Assembly (NCBI GenBank): GCA_021904315.1 | Contig: CM038918.1 | Span: 9,811,349 to 9,875,348 of the forward strand | DNA: 64,000 nt | Reading direction: 5' to 3' | Origin: Sphagnum magellanicum | Taxonomy: Eukaryota; Streptophyta; Sphagnopsida; Sphagnales; Sphagnaceae | Shown: piece after piece, positions 37,693-49,619 of the stretch | Layout: the number at the start of each line of letters is the position of its first letter | Position numbering within the stretch: the stretch's first letter is position 1 | Notes under the pieces: model-generated | Told to the model about the DNA's origin: nothing | Database searches by the model: none | What the model saw: the letters and a program-made list of their open reading frames with translations, nothing else | Made by a program: the position numbers and the translations under genes

Positions 37693-38153
37693 TTTGCGTA
37701 CGGGACCGCATTTGTAAGTTCGGCTTGTTTTCGCTTTGACAGTTTGTTTAAGTCCATTCATGCTGGCTGCAGACGAAGTTGAGAAGCATTCGCGGTTTTG
37801 TTTTTGTTTGCTTGTGTTGTTTCTGGTTCGTATCTGTAATTTATAGAACGAGAATTAAGAGAAAATTTCTCGTGATCTTGATAATTAGCTCGATCGATTG
37901 ATCGCTCGCGGGTGTAATGAGTCCCGCGGGAGTACGTAATATGTTTCTGAGAGATCAGGATTGCACGGGACACTGAAGCAAGTGCACAGATCAATGTACC
38001 AGAGCAGGCATTCATGGCAGCATTCGTGATCTAATTCTTTTTTCCACCTTCTTGTTGCAGTAGAAAGGAACAAGAAAAAAGCAGCGCGGCGGCCAGCAAT
38101 AGCTCTGCAGCCTGCTGCCTGAAGCGCGTCAGGAACACGGCTGAGCAGACGAC
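37290..38153 (+). promoter_or_regulatory. GC-rich promoter/leader of the unrecognised gene
   Basis: The sequence switches from AT-rich to GC-rich (CGCTCG repeats and CG-rich segments at 37,320-37,560), followed by a (CT)n tract at 37,632-37,685. A donor at 37,714 (TTT|GTAAGT) and an acceptor ending at 38,060 (CTTCTTGTTGCAG) would form a leader intron just before the start codon at 38,154. Confidence 0.5.
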
Positions 38154-41100
38154 ATGGCTTCACCTTGCGAACAGCGCCTGGCTTTCAAATACTCTATGAA
38201 TGTTGAGAAGGCGAAGCTGCAGCAGATCAATGAGGAGCCGGTAAAAGCAGCCGCCGAGCATGACTTGGATTCTAAGTTGCTGCAAACAAACGCGCCAGCC
38301 GAACAAGAAGGCCGCGCTCCTCATGTTATCTCGGCTCCTGTAGTGATCGACAAGCTGCACGAGGCCGTGCAGGAGGATGCAGGTACTACTACAGCTGATT
38401 ACGAGCACGTTGTTGAGCTCCTTGACCTGCACGCAACTCCAGCGAGCAATGGCAGTGTAAAAGACGTCGTCGTTGCAGGCGTTAGTTTGTCACGGCCAAG
38501 CTCTAGTCTCGAGGAATTGGCGCAGCAGCTCCCGGGCGCTACGTCGTCGTCGTCTCATGACCTACTGCTGCATGCAACTCCAGGAGCCAATGGCAGTGTA
38601 AAAGACGTCGTTGTCGCAGGCGGTAGACCGCAGAGCTCTATCCAATTGCCGCAGCTCTCTACGACGTCGTCTCTTGAGCCACAGCAACAGCAGATCAAGG
38701 ACGACGTCGTCGTCGTCGTCGGCATAGATAGCGTGAAGAGAAAGATTGTCATCGAGGCGGGTAAGCTGATGGTTAGAGTGCTAGAACTTGTTCAAGATCT
38801 GCAGACAGAAGGTCCAAGCACCTGCAGCAGAATGCTGGAAAACTCCAAAGCTGCTGCTGCTGCACATGTTGTCGATGTTGTTGCTGCAGCTGATGAACAA
38901 AAACAAGAAGGAGAAGAAGAAGATCGTGAACAGTTGCAACGCCATGAAGGCGCGCCTATAAGCTCCTGTAATGCAGTGATGAAATCGATGCATGAACGTG
39001 CGAATCGTGACGACGACGTCGCTGCCGCTGCCGTCGCTGTAGAGAACTTGAAATTATCTCTTGCGCAGGCGATGAGATTCTGCGACTCCGAGTTCTCGCA
39101 ACTTCAAACATACTCATGCAATCGGACTAGTCCTAAGAGGCCGTCGGCCGAAGTCTCTGCATCAGGTCGACTCATTCATGCTTTAAGCTCCTTGCACCGC
39201 GAACTGCAAGGTAACGCCAGTCCAGGAATCGAGAAATTCTAGTACCTAACGATTCTCTGCATGTCGCGCATTCCAGACGAGTCCAGTGCAACCGATCGAT
39301 GTTGTTATTGCCAGACTAATCTTGTGAAAGGGCAATTGGTTGCAGAGATTAACATGAGAACAGCTGCCTTCTTGGAGCCTTCATCAAGCGACCTTCCTGC
39401 AGCAACAACAGCACCTGAGCTTCATCCTCTTTCTGCAATCTTCAATACAGCAGGATCAGGTCTTAATCCTGCAACACCTGGAGCTGTAAAGCTTGATCCT
39501 CTTTCTGCAATCGGCAATTCAGGACCAGGGCTGCCTGCAACACTAGCAGCAGCTGCACATCTTGATCCTCTTCCTGCAATCTGCAATACAGGATCAGGCC
39601 TTAATCCTGCGACACTCCAAGGAGCTGCACAGCTTGATCCTCTTTTGGCAATTAGCAATACAGCAGAATCAGGCCTTCTTCCTGCAATAATTACACTTCC
39701 AGGAGCCGCACAGCTTATTGACAATCCTGATTCTGCAACCTGCAATACAGGAGCAGTAATGGTGCAGCAGCAGCCTTGCAAGCAACCAGTTCACATTGCA
39801 ACAGTCCCCTTGAGATTCAAGTGCTCTGCCACAAGACCCCCAAGAGCTCAAAGAAGTTCCACATTTCAGGTATGTAATAACATTCATGATACCAGCTGCG
39901 ATCCTAGATGATGCAGATGAAAAATGCATCTAGCAACAGAATGAGATCCTTGAGGTCTACCTGCAATCCTAGATGCTGCAGATGCAAAATGCATAGTGTA
40001 GCAGAAAGAGATCCAGGAGACCTGCTGCAAACCCTAGATGCAAAATGCATAGCAGCAGAAGTGCTCAGGATTTAGTGACACCCACAATCCTAGATCATGC
40101 AGATGTAAAATTGTGCATAGCAGCAGAAAAAGAGAGATCTAACTGTGATCACCATGACACATGCATAAAACAAAAGAGTTCACATGAATGATCTTCTCTT
40201 TGTTTCAAAGGAGAAGCTGGAACCCATCCTCCAGCATGCCAAACCAAGGACAATGATGCATGATCAAAACAAGAACTTGTGGAAATTAGAAACCCAAAAC
40301 CTAGCCTTAATCAGAGATTGCCAGCTGCAGAAGAAAACCAAAAGGATACAGATTGAATCCTTCTTGTCTTAATTAAGCTAAAATTATTAGCTGGATTAAG
40401 CCCACCAGCTGCCAAGCATCACATCTGCACATGATCATGTAAATTGATCATTGCAGCCCCGAGGGTTTGAGCATTAGGTATATTATGAGCTCCATGACAC
40501 TCTTGTTCCACACAGCAGGTTCTAATGAGAAAGAGACGAGGATTAGCAGGATCTACAAAACAATCATGCAGCAGGAGATCCAGATCGGGAAAGAATATAT
40601 GTCAATCCAAGCTCATTTTTTTCCTTGAATCTCATGAGAAAAACTAAATTGGCAATACCCACAAATGGATTTCAGATCTGAACTTGTGACTTGACATGAG
40701 CAACATCATCAGGTTGAGAATTTATTGTGCAAAATGTGATGTGGATGCCAATGCAGATACAGAAAACTTCAGTTGAAGTTGCAGCTACAGGAAACACAAG
40801 CTGCACAGCAGCAAATGATGGTCTGTTGTCAGAGCAGCTGAAAATTGATGTACCCATTCTTCTCTCCAGCTCTGACGATGAGGAAGAAGAAGAAGAAGAA
40901 GAGGTAAACCTTATGGATTTGTTGTACTTTGAATGTCATTTCAACCAAAATTCAACCAGAGTCCATGGGTAAGAAACAGATTGTTTGTTACCAGAGCTTT
41001 CTTTGCACAAGAGTCAAAAGACCATAGAGCTCACCATCAAAATTAGTTAACTTAGGTCTACATGGCATTCATGAAACTCTGATTGCCTTGCCAGACCGCA

Positions 41101-42600
41101 GTGGTGGTTGCTAGCTTGCCAATGAAGCAAGCTACAGGAAGGCGTAGAGGAATGAGCTCTCGAGGCATGGCAAACAACTTGGCTAAGATCAATGGTGTGC
41201 AACAGGCAATTTCTGAATCTCTATCACGTAAGTCAGTCAATCAATAATCAAAGTGATTTCAACTCAGTTGTAGAGAGACTGTTCCATTATGAAACCCATA
41301 GAACTAGCTATTCTGGGAACTTTACATGAGTCAGCAAAGAGAAATCTCACAATCAAAAGACGATTCAGGGTCTCCCTGTGCTAATGATTTGATTCATCAT
41401 GTCACCAGAGTATTGACATAATTGCTGATGGTTTGAAACTGCAGCCACAAGAATGAGAACAGGAGGGGCTGTACCTGCCCGACAAAGAGTGGAGAAACGC
41501 TTACAGGTGGTTGAGAAAGCTCCAACCAACAACCTGCCTCAGCAACATCGTGAAAACATGTTGAGGATTGGTAGTGGCTCAGATAGACTTCATGATCTGC
41601 TTGTCTCTCCCAACATCCAGCCTGCAACCATCCAACGGCGCAGCTCTCCAGTAGGTGGGGCATTCCAGCTCTAAACAAAACTTGAAGACAGCCAAGCATA
41701 CATGTGTGTTGATGATCATGTCAAATTCGTCCATGTAAGTGACATCCTTGTTGTGCTTTTGGCAGCTCGAAAAAAGAGATCAAGGACACCTTCTTCAGAC
41801 TACTGTATAAATCGTCTCACTCTTGATCCCACGTCAGAGGAGTCATCAGAGGAGTCAGACGATTCAGAAGATAGTGCCAACACAGATTCAGAAGATAGTA
41901 CTGACATGGATTCTGACTCCAAATCCTCCTCTCAGGGGATGTCTGGTAGGTTTAAGCCACAGCATGCAGGTAAGAAGCTCCTGAAGTTGCCACCATTGAA
42001 ATCCTTGTCAAGCTTTTTGTTTCCCAGAATTTAACAGTTCAAGGATCTGGAACTTTGAACAACCACATAAAGCAACAGCTGAATTTCTTCTTCACGTATT
42101 TGCTCTTGCTTATCTCTGACTCTATTGCACTTAGGCCTAAGTAAATTGGCAAGGGATTTGAAATTGCCTGCACAACAACTGCAGGAGCAAGAGCCAGCAA
42201 GAGGCAGCGGTCAAGACATGCCCTGGAAGCAACAGAAGCTGATCATCCTCACACTCTAACAAGCCTTCGTACTGCAAGAGAATCCCAGGTAGAAGTTGTA
42301 CTGCCACTTTCATTTGATGCAACAGCTAATCCACAGACTGCAACACCTTCCAGAACCCATGCAAATCAGCATGATGTCTTACATGCAGCAAAAACCTCTA
42401 CCAGGATGGGAAGACATGCCTGCAGAAAATCCTGTGTGGACACCTCATATTATACATCAGCCGTGCCAATATCAGAATCAGCAAGATATCAACCTGCTCT
42501 CTACCCATCTGTGAGGGAGCCAACAATCCCGCCCTTACAACGGCCTGCATCAGGAGCACGTCGCAGGTCAAAGAATCCAAGTCCACATTTCCAAGACTGA
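38154..42600 (+). CDS. Spliced gene of unknown family, probably nuclear protein
   Basis: I do not recognise the family. Exons with matching phases: 38154-39210, 39346-39869, from 40211 (end unclear), 40757-40903, 41095-41227, 41445-41654, 41766-41969, 42185-42600 (TGA). Between 40,211 and 40,757 the joins are unresolved; another coding-like piece lies near 40,519-40,630. Exon 1 is Ala/Val/Asp-rich with an internal duplication (NGSVKDVVVAG twice). Exon 2 holds degenerate repeats around LDPLSAI..NTGSGLNPAT. The third exon (EKLEPILQHAKPRT..., LETQNLALIRDCQLQKK) could form a coiled coil. Later exons add an acidic tail after SSSDDEEEE, basic stretches (GRRRGMSSRG, ARKKRSRTPSS), a Ser/Glu/Asp-rich segment of casein-kinase-2 type, and a basic C-terminus (ASKRQRSR, GARRRSKNPS). 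This pattern suggests a nuclear or chromosomal protein. Shugoshin-like architecture is possible, but no diagnostic motif was confirmed. Confidence 0.65.
38424..38640 (+). repeat. Internal coding duplication in exon 1
   Basis: The segments at about 38,431-38,487 and 38,572-38,628 (141 bases apart) share most bases, including AATGGCAGTGTAAAAGACGT. Both are in frame and encode HATPxxNGSVKDVVVAG. Confidence 0.85.
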
Positions 42601-42897
42601 CATCAAAGAACTCAGTCGTATCTATTTCCACCAGATTGTCCAAGATCAGCATTCCAGTATGGTTTTTGCTACATTTTTTTTCCTTTTCCTACATTTTTGT
42701 TGTGGCCAGAGAGAAATCCCTAAGTTAATATGCTCTTCATCTTAATTTCTGCTGCTCAAATGCAAAGCAAAACCTCAGACTTCTTAAGTTGATGATGCTG
42801 ATTTTCCCGTTCCAACACTATGGAGTAGACAATCCAAGATCCCACAGTTGTAGATCTGCAGTCGAAGTTCTAGCAGACATGAGACAACATGGGTTGG

Positions 42898-42936
<39 letters not shown>

Positions 42937-45490
42937 TAGGTCTTGATCACCAGAGGCTATGGCCTTGTACAAAACTTCACAATCTCAAGCATCACTATGG
43001 AGAACATTAGACATGAGCTTCTCCTCTTCTCTTCTAGTTCTACAGTCTCTTCTACTTCTTCAATTATTTTGAGACACTCCACGAGGACCAAAAGATACAG
43101 ACAGTTGTTTAGAGCTCCTCCTCTTTTTTGTGAGAGCTGAATGTGCAGAACAGAGAAAAAACCATCACCCACAAAACTTGAGTTGTGCACCTGGTGTTTC
43201 TCTTCCGAACATGGGCTACATCTGGAACCCAAACATGCCCAAACCATTCCGATATCAACCCAGAACCTACAATCAACATGCAATCTGCTGGTTACCTTGT
43301 GGGCAGATCACTGTAGATATGTGCTGCTCCAGCTCAAAACAAAGGCCTTCTTATTTGATCCTTGCAAATTGCTGCTGCATCAAAGTTTTTGTAGCACTCA
43401 GGACAAACTCCTTCCACTGCTGTGATGGCCAATTGTTTGCAAACCTCAATTGCAGAGTAGCAAAATGTGCAAATTGATTTACAACTCCCTTCTACGACTG
43501 CTGCCAAGCAAATGTTTTGCAACCACAATTGCAGAGGAGCAAAATGTGCAAGTGATTGTGCAAACTCATTCCACTCTGAAACAAAAAGTTTGCAACCACA
43601 ATTTGCAGAGTAGCAAATGCGGCAGATGATGTTGGCATGGAGATGGGTAGGTCTGCCTGTTGTTGCAATCTGAGGACTAGGTATTCATTAACTTGAGCCT
43701 CGCTACCTGCTGTAGCGTAGCCCATGTACCTACCCGAGGTGCAAGAGTGCCCACACTAGGTTGATACAGCCTGCAGTAGTCATGCAAAACATTGCAAATA
43801 CCATACTGTACAAGCTGATGACCACAGGACCTCCCACTATTGTGAAACATTGTCAGTGTTCACATCCAGGAGCTGCCTTCTTGCCTCCCTCTGCTGCAAC
43901 AGATTGCACCTCAGTTGAGGCTCCTCTTATCTGTTCCTGAAATCTCAGGATCTCCTGCTGCTTGCACAAGAAGCTCCAAGAAAGTGCTAGAGGTCTGGCA
44001 GAGAATTATGAACTGGAGGAAAGAAAGAAGAAAGAGGAGGAAGAACAAGAACTCAGGTACAGAAATGAACAGTTGTTCTTCCAATTATGGCATTGATGTT
44101 TTGGATCTGCAAGGGCTTGAAGGATCAAAAAGGGGGAACAAAAATGCAATACATCATGCTTGTGCTCCTCAGACTATGAAGTTGCAGTTTCTGAAGGAAA
44201 AGAAAAAAAGAAACATATTTTCCTGCAATACATACAATCCATGAAAACACAAGGAAAAGAATTTAGGTTTATGAAAGCTAGAAATGGAGTAGTTCACAAC
44301 ATTGAGGCATCTTCTTGAATATAAAATTTTCTCACAGATTCAGGCAGTGCTGACTTCCACATTACTTCACACATTGCTTCCACAAGTTGCTCGAGCTCCT
44401 CATGAAATCACATAAACTTGTTTTCCTTGGCCTGCAACCTTGAACTTGTGTACACAACTATCTGCAAACAGCACTTCAAACCTGCTGAAGAAGATCAGCC
44501 ACTATCAGCTAAGCAACAATGTGGATCAACAGGGGTTACTTTGGCAGACTCACCTCCGTACTTCAGGACTGGTTGAGCCTAAAACCTTGCAACACCCCAA
44601 GCACCTTTGATTTGATGAGTAACATGCAACAGTGGTTCAATTGGCACCATAGATGGACATCAAACATGTTCAAAGACTCAGATCCAAAGGACACAAGCAT
44701 CATCAGCACAGACAGAGACATATGGACATGGGGTTGTTTATGAAGATAGAACAATTTCACAACTTGGCACCAAAGGCCACTCTTTAGAATGTTCTTCTGA
44801 GCACATGGCAATCTCCCTGAATCCACTGCTTTAGGGTTTGAACTATAAACACACAAAATACTAGTAATTATCTTGAGACCCAGGTCATCTTCTCTCCAGC
44901 AAAAAAATTGTAACCTAGCTGGTGCTACAAGGTTGATCCTTACTGAGCAGATTCAAAGCTCATTCCCCAACTTGAGTGAAAAGAGGACCAAATCCAACAG
45001 GGTCAACACTAAGGCACTGTTTGACCCAACCTACAAAGTTGCTAAAAACAAGGGCAACACATTGCCAACATCATTCTATCTCTGCTTTTTGGAGCCAAAG
45101 CACAACACAAATATGCCTGAGGCTGAATGCCTCAGCCATGGCCAATGATTTCTATTCACAAAACACATCTAGGCACCGATTCCTCCACGGCAGCAAAAAA
45201 CTTGTTTGATTGTTCAGTGCTCATTTCCAATTCCATCACCTTAGAATAGAAGATGAGGAGGTCAATCAGACAGCCTCAACTCCATTTGACACCCCTCCCA
45301 TGATGGACTGTTGAAAAGGTAAACCGATTACTGGAGTACATGATGCAAACAAGATAAGCACGGGCAGTTTTAACAAGCCTTTGTCCCTTCCATTGCTACA
45401 ACCCTCTGACCGCTTCAAATTGTTGACACAATAGCCCTCCACTTCCACATGCCAGATGGGGTCTTCCAAATCATCCTATTAATACCCATC
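42601..45490. other. Non-coding or unrecognised; short open segments
   Basis: Contains a (CT)n tract (42,901-42,931) and a degenerate 73-79-base repeat (three copies, about 43,435-43,625, around AATTGCAGAGTAGCAAAATG). Several plus-strand stretches look codon-like but match no family: about 43,150-43,330, 43,735-43,938, 43,930-44,060 (basic, ends SSKKVLEVWQR..KERRKRRKN), 44,519-44,743 and 44,873-45,148. They may be exons of one unknown gene, remnants of a transposon, or chance. The right end probably includes the STOP1 3' UTR. Confidence 0.35.
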
Positions 45491-48174
45491 TTACTGCAGG
45501 CCATCAGAGCTAGTGTTACCACTAGAACTCTGGAGAAAGTTGTTTGTGAAGAGTCCATGGAGCATTGCTGTATGATTATATGTGGATGTTGGTGGGGATG
45601 TATCATTATCTGAAATCCCACTGCCACCTAACTGCAATCCCATCTCACCAGTGCCACTCCTTAGACCCATTTCCAAACCATTCTCTGTGGCTCTAGAAGA
45701 GCCACCAGCAGAACCAAAAGTACCACCACTAGCCCCTGAGCCAGACATAAACCCAGCACCAGTGTCATTCCCAACACTGAATTCAGCATCCATTGGGCCA
45801 TTACCCTCCTCCATCTCATCCATTGGTGTAGCAGGAGTGTGCCCTCTGAACAAACCAATGTGTCCAAACAGCTTGTCCTTCCTTGAAAAAGTGGTCCCAC
45901 ATGAACACTGCCATTTATCACGCCCACAATGCTTCTCATGAGTTTTCAAATCTGCAACAACAGAAAACTTCTTCAGGTTGCACTTGGTGCACATCAGCAT
46001 CTTGGGGCAATGACTGCGGCGGTAGTGATTCTTTACACACAGCATTGTTTTCAGAGGGAGGAACTTGCGATGCTTCTTGTTTCTCTTGCAACCCGGATAA
46101 GGACAGGAATACCGTCGGGGCTGAATCACTACGGTGCCCTGAGAAGCCTTTTCAGGCTTTGCAAGGGCTGCTGCAGTTTTGTACTCATCACCATGGCCAC
46201 GCATATGCATTCTCAAGTTTGCATCCCTCTTGAAGCCCTTTCCACAAATTTCACAGAAGTGAGTGTGCTCTGCCAGAATTTCCCTGGCATCCATCTCAAC
46301 CAAATCATATGAGCCTGGAGGTAGGTTTTCAACTACTCCATCATCCTCTTCTGCACCCAAAGAAGGATCGTGCTCCTCAAGCCTTGCATTCATCCCACTA
46401 GATTCATGAACCCCAACAGAATTGGACACCCCATCACCAACCAAGGAGTTGGCTGCCTCATTGGATGTGTCACCTCCTCCAACACCAAATCCACTGCCAT
46501 GAGGCTTTTCAAATAGAGTTTCCAACTGGACTCGGAGTGTCCCCTTTGACAATCCATCCTGCCCCACTTGTTGCCCTCCTAGCTGCTTCTGCTGTGCAAG
46601 TTCTGACCCAACTCCATGTCCAGAACCAATAACTCCTCCATTGGAAAACCCAGGACCAGCATTCTGCAGCCCACTTCCTCCTGATCCTCCTGCTGCTGCT
46701 CCTTCTCTCCCACTACCAGAACCACCTCTCCCAATACCTTCTGGACTTGAGAAATTATTCGCGAGGAGATTGTTTCCAAGCAACTCCCCCAATGAGGTCC
46801 CCAGACTTGTTCCTAATGGACAATCAAATCCAGATTGTTGAAACTGGTTCAAGCTTTGGTTGCCTCCCACATTCAGAAGCTGGCTTAACTCCAAATTCGG
46901 TGCCTGATTCTGGTCAACCACTGGAACCTGCTGTGAAAGCATTCCTGTGGCTGCTGCTGCAAGCTGGGCCAAAATATTGGACACTGCAGCAGATGCTGCT
47001 TGCTGCTGTGCAATGACCACTGTAGCATTTGACTGGCCCTGGACGGACTGAGTCAAGAGGGGCACCAAGGCCTGCAATTGCTGGATCTTTTGCTGAAGCA
47101 TAGCAAGGCCATTCATAAGCACTTGCACTGGCACCCCACCCCCTACCAAGTGGTTGGTTGTGTTACTGTCTTGCAAACCTTGGTCTGCCATCTGTCCACT
47201 GAACTGTTGCTGCTGTTGTTGATTGAAGCCCTGACCAACATTGGACACTTGTTGCAAGGTTTGAAACACTCCTGATCCCCCTCCATTTAGAGATTGTGAC
47301 TGCTGCTGTTGTGAATGTGCATGAGATTGCTGCTGATTGTGCACAGATCATAGAGTCACAAAGCCAAACAGTACCCTCTTTTAGACCACCCTGACAAATT
47401 AAGGACATCTTTCCATTGGGCTGCTATGATCACAGATTCTGTGAACACAATAGCTTTCCATTATGTTTTATCAACTAGCTGTGCTCACGGTCATCTCACA
47501 GCTCTACCAATCAAGCATTGACCAATTACAGGAGTTGTGAGAGCTATGAGTCAAACTGTGACTCACCATACAGTGACATCTGTCCCTTTTTTTCATGAGA
47601 ACATGTTTTCCCAAAGTTCCTAACATAACTGATTACATATTTCCAACACACTTGCAGCTTTCCAACAGAAAGCCACTATTATTGCAGCAAGAAACAAAGT
47701 CCTATGTGAGTGGCTTTCCATTAGGCTGCCGTGATCACAGCAAACCATGTGTGACCGTGATCACAGCAGCCTAATGGAAAGAGATTCTTAGCACTCTCTG
47801 TTGTTGGTGTGAAAACAGATGCAGACTTAGTTGTGCAGAACAAAGCAACCATTGTGGTGCCCACGAGTTGTCAAACAAGCAAACATGAGAGGCAAGTAAA
47901 TATTTTCCAGATTTGAAGTGAACTGATCGTGCAAAAGTGCAATCAACTACGAAGCAGGTACCTGAGAACTGCCACCAAGAGGAAACCCAATCGATGAAGC
48001 ATTTGAAGAAGTCTGATTTTGGTGATGTTGTGAGGGTTGTGCGAAATTCTTCATCTGTTGACCAAGAAGAGAGAACGTGGCCATGTTGCTGGAAGTCCCA
48101 CTACCGGAAGATGACTCCCGACTAGGACCAGAAGGGGTTCTGCAATCCGATTGACCACCACTGTGCAGCATCAT
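45491..48174 (-). CDS. STOP1: STOP1-like C2H2 zinc-finger transcription factor
   Basis: STOP1 factors are nuclear activators that control tolerance to protons and aluminium in roots of flowering plants and are conserved in other land plants. Two coding exons (48,174-47,962 and 47,332-45,491, phase 0, intron 629 bases) give 684 residues, somewhat longer than usual. Exon 1 starts [16 protein letters not shown]. Next come Gln-rich segments, the family helix [19 protein letters not shown], a Gly/Ser-rich middle, then four clustered zinc fingers at about residues 428-565: a canonical C2H2 ([20 protein letters not shown]), a long-linker finger ([15 protein letters not shown]), the [16 protein letters not shown] finger, and [20 protein letters not shown]. 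These match the STOP1 signature closely, so the family is certain. The Gly/Ser-rich C-terminus is poorly conserved in the family. The acceptor of exon 2 (within AATCAGCAGCAA) is less sure. Confidence 0.93.
47409..47781. mobile_element. TIR element or hairpin in the STOP1 intron
   Basis: The motif CTTTCCATTAGGCTGC followed by CGTGATCAC occurs at 47,714-47,738 and inverted at 47,757-47,781 (24 of 25 bases pair, 18-base loop). A third, direct copy with a few changes lies at 47,409-47,433. The outer copies (47,409 and 47,781) would make a 373-base element with 25-base terminal inverted repeats. The inner pair alone makes a strong hairpin. No clear target duplication was seen. Confidence 0.7.
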
Positions 48175-48999
48175 ATCTCAGCTGCGCCTTCATGTTCCCA
48201 TTTGCCTCTACACTTGTTGACAAAGCAAAGCAAGCAAGCACGCTCGAAGTCTAATAGAAGTAACCTGAGTACACCGATACAAGTGCAACAAAAGAACCCC
48301 ACACAAAAGTGCACCGATTCATTGCTACTTCCCGCAAAGGGTTAAGACCACCACCAAATTCTGTTCCCAGTTTCCCTTTGTCATGATACCACCTCTCTAA
48401 AACAAGTCTTTCAAACCCTTCCCTGCATTGAAGAAAAAACAAAACAGCACTTCAGGGATTTAGACTAGATTAGATTAGATTCACAGAAAACTCTTCACCA
48501 AACCCTAAAACTGACAGTACTTGAAGGCACAATAGTGTTGTCAAGCAAGCTCCACCAGAGATTCTACAAACTGTCTTAAGCTCCTCCTCGACAATAGATC
48601 TATCTGTCCGCGAAGACAACAGATCGATCCGCGGGCGACGGACGGGCGCGCATCCGCAATCACACGAGCGAGCGATTCCGACGCTCTTCGATGCATCGAA
48701 GTGCGTGTACGCGTTTTCTTCCTGTGGGTTCTTCTTTCTTTCTTTCTTTCCGTTGTCTTTTGCTTCTGTCCGTCATCATCACCATCTTCTTCTTCTTCTT
48801 TCCTGTTTTGTCTTGTTTTTCTTTTACTCTGTGGACCCCAAGAAGACTTTTGCCAAATTTCGCCAAAATAATGAGAAAATTAAATATACAATACAATATA
48901 TTCTGTCACAATATATATTCCCAATTTTTTTGGAAAAAAAATCGCCAACTTTCAAGGGAAAAAAATAATTCTGAAATAATCGTTCTTCGGATACTAAGT
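48175..48999 (-). promoter_or_regulatory. Leader/promoter side of STOP1
   Basis: A GC-rich stretch at about 48,590-48,710 (CGCGGGCGACGG, GGGCGCGCATCC) lies 420-540 bases upstream of the start codon and probably marks the transcription start. The intervening DNA may include a leader intron. No specific site was identified. Confidence 0.4.
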
Positions 49000-49400
49000 A
49001 GTCAATGATGCAACATTCCAAATTTGGAAAAATAAAAATAAAAATTGACTCGGTGGGTGGGTGTGTGGGTGCGTGACACGACACCAAACCTATAATCAAT
49101 ATTTTTACATTCAATTAAAAAAATTTGTCACCATTTCACGCTAAATCCTTCCTAGGATGGGTCTCATCTGAAAAAATTTAATACAATTTTTTATTTATTT
49201 ATTTTTTTAAAACTTACTCGGTGGAACCTACGATCTATATTTGGCATTCCGTTGAAAAACATGCCGAGGGCATTCAATACTAAATCCTTCAATCAATGAC
49301 ACACAACACGTGAAATTTGGCAAGAAAATCACTCGGTGGGGGGTGGGTGAGTGAGTGACGATGGAACTTACAATTTGGGGGTATTCGGACTTTTTCGGAA
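49000..49400. repeat. Degenerate repeat around ACTCGGTGG
   Basis: ACTCGGTGG recurs near 49,049, 49,217 and 49,331, two of them followed by GGTGGGTG-type strings. Surrounding words such as CTAAATCCTTC and the GACAC/AACAC blocks also repeat. Probably an old tandem or element remnant. Confidence 0.5.
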
Positions 49401-49512
49401 GACCCCAAAATGGTGGACTTTTTTGGAATTAAAAAAAAATTGTTGTGAACGAGCAATCTGCTCTTTGACGTGTAGTGAAGGTGCCAAATTTGGCACCAAA
49501 CAAAAAAAAATT

Positions 49513-49600
49513 GGCCCCACACCCCACCCCACCCCTCCCCTCCCCTCCCCCGGGCCATCTCCCCCCCCGGGCCCTCTCCCCTCTCCCCCTCTTTTGCCCA
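49513..49600 (-). other. C-rich tract, G-quadruplex-prone on the minus strand
   Basis: CCCCACACCCCACCCCACCC is followed by CCTCCCCTCCCCTCCCCC and further C-runs. The minus strand has many consecutive runs of four G with 1-2-base loops. It lies about 1.4 kb upstream of the STOP1 start. Confidence 0.75.
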
Positions 49601-49619
49601 TCGGTCCATCTTTCGCTCA

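Noticed and set aside
38154-42600. Naming the unknown gene shugoshin (SGO)
   Set aside because: The layout (possible N-terminal coiled coil, acidic serine tract, basic C-terminus) is only generally similar. I could not confirm the plant shugoshin coiled-coil or C-terminal motif.
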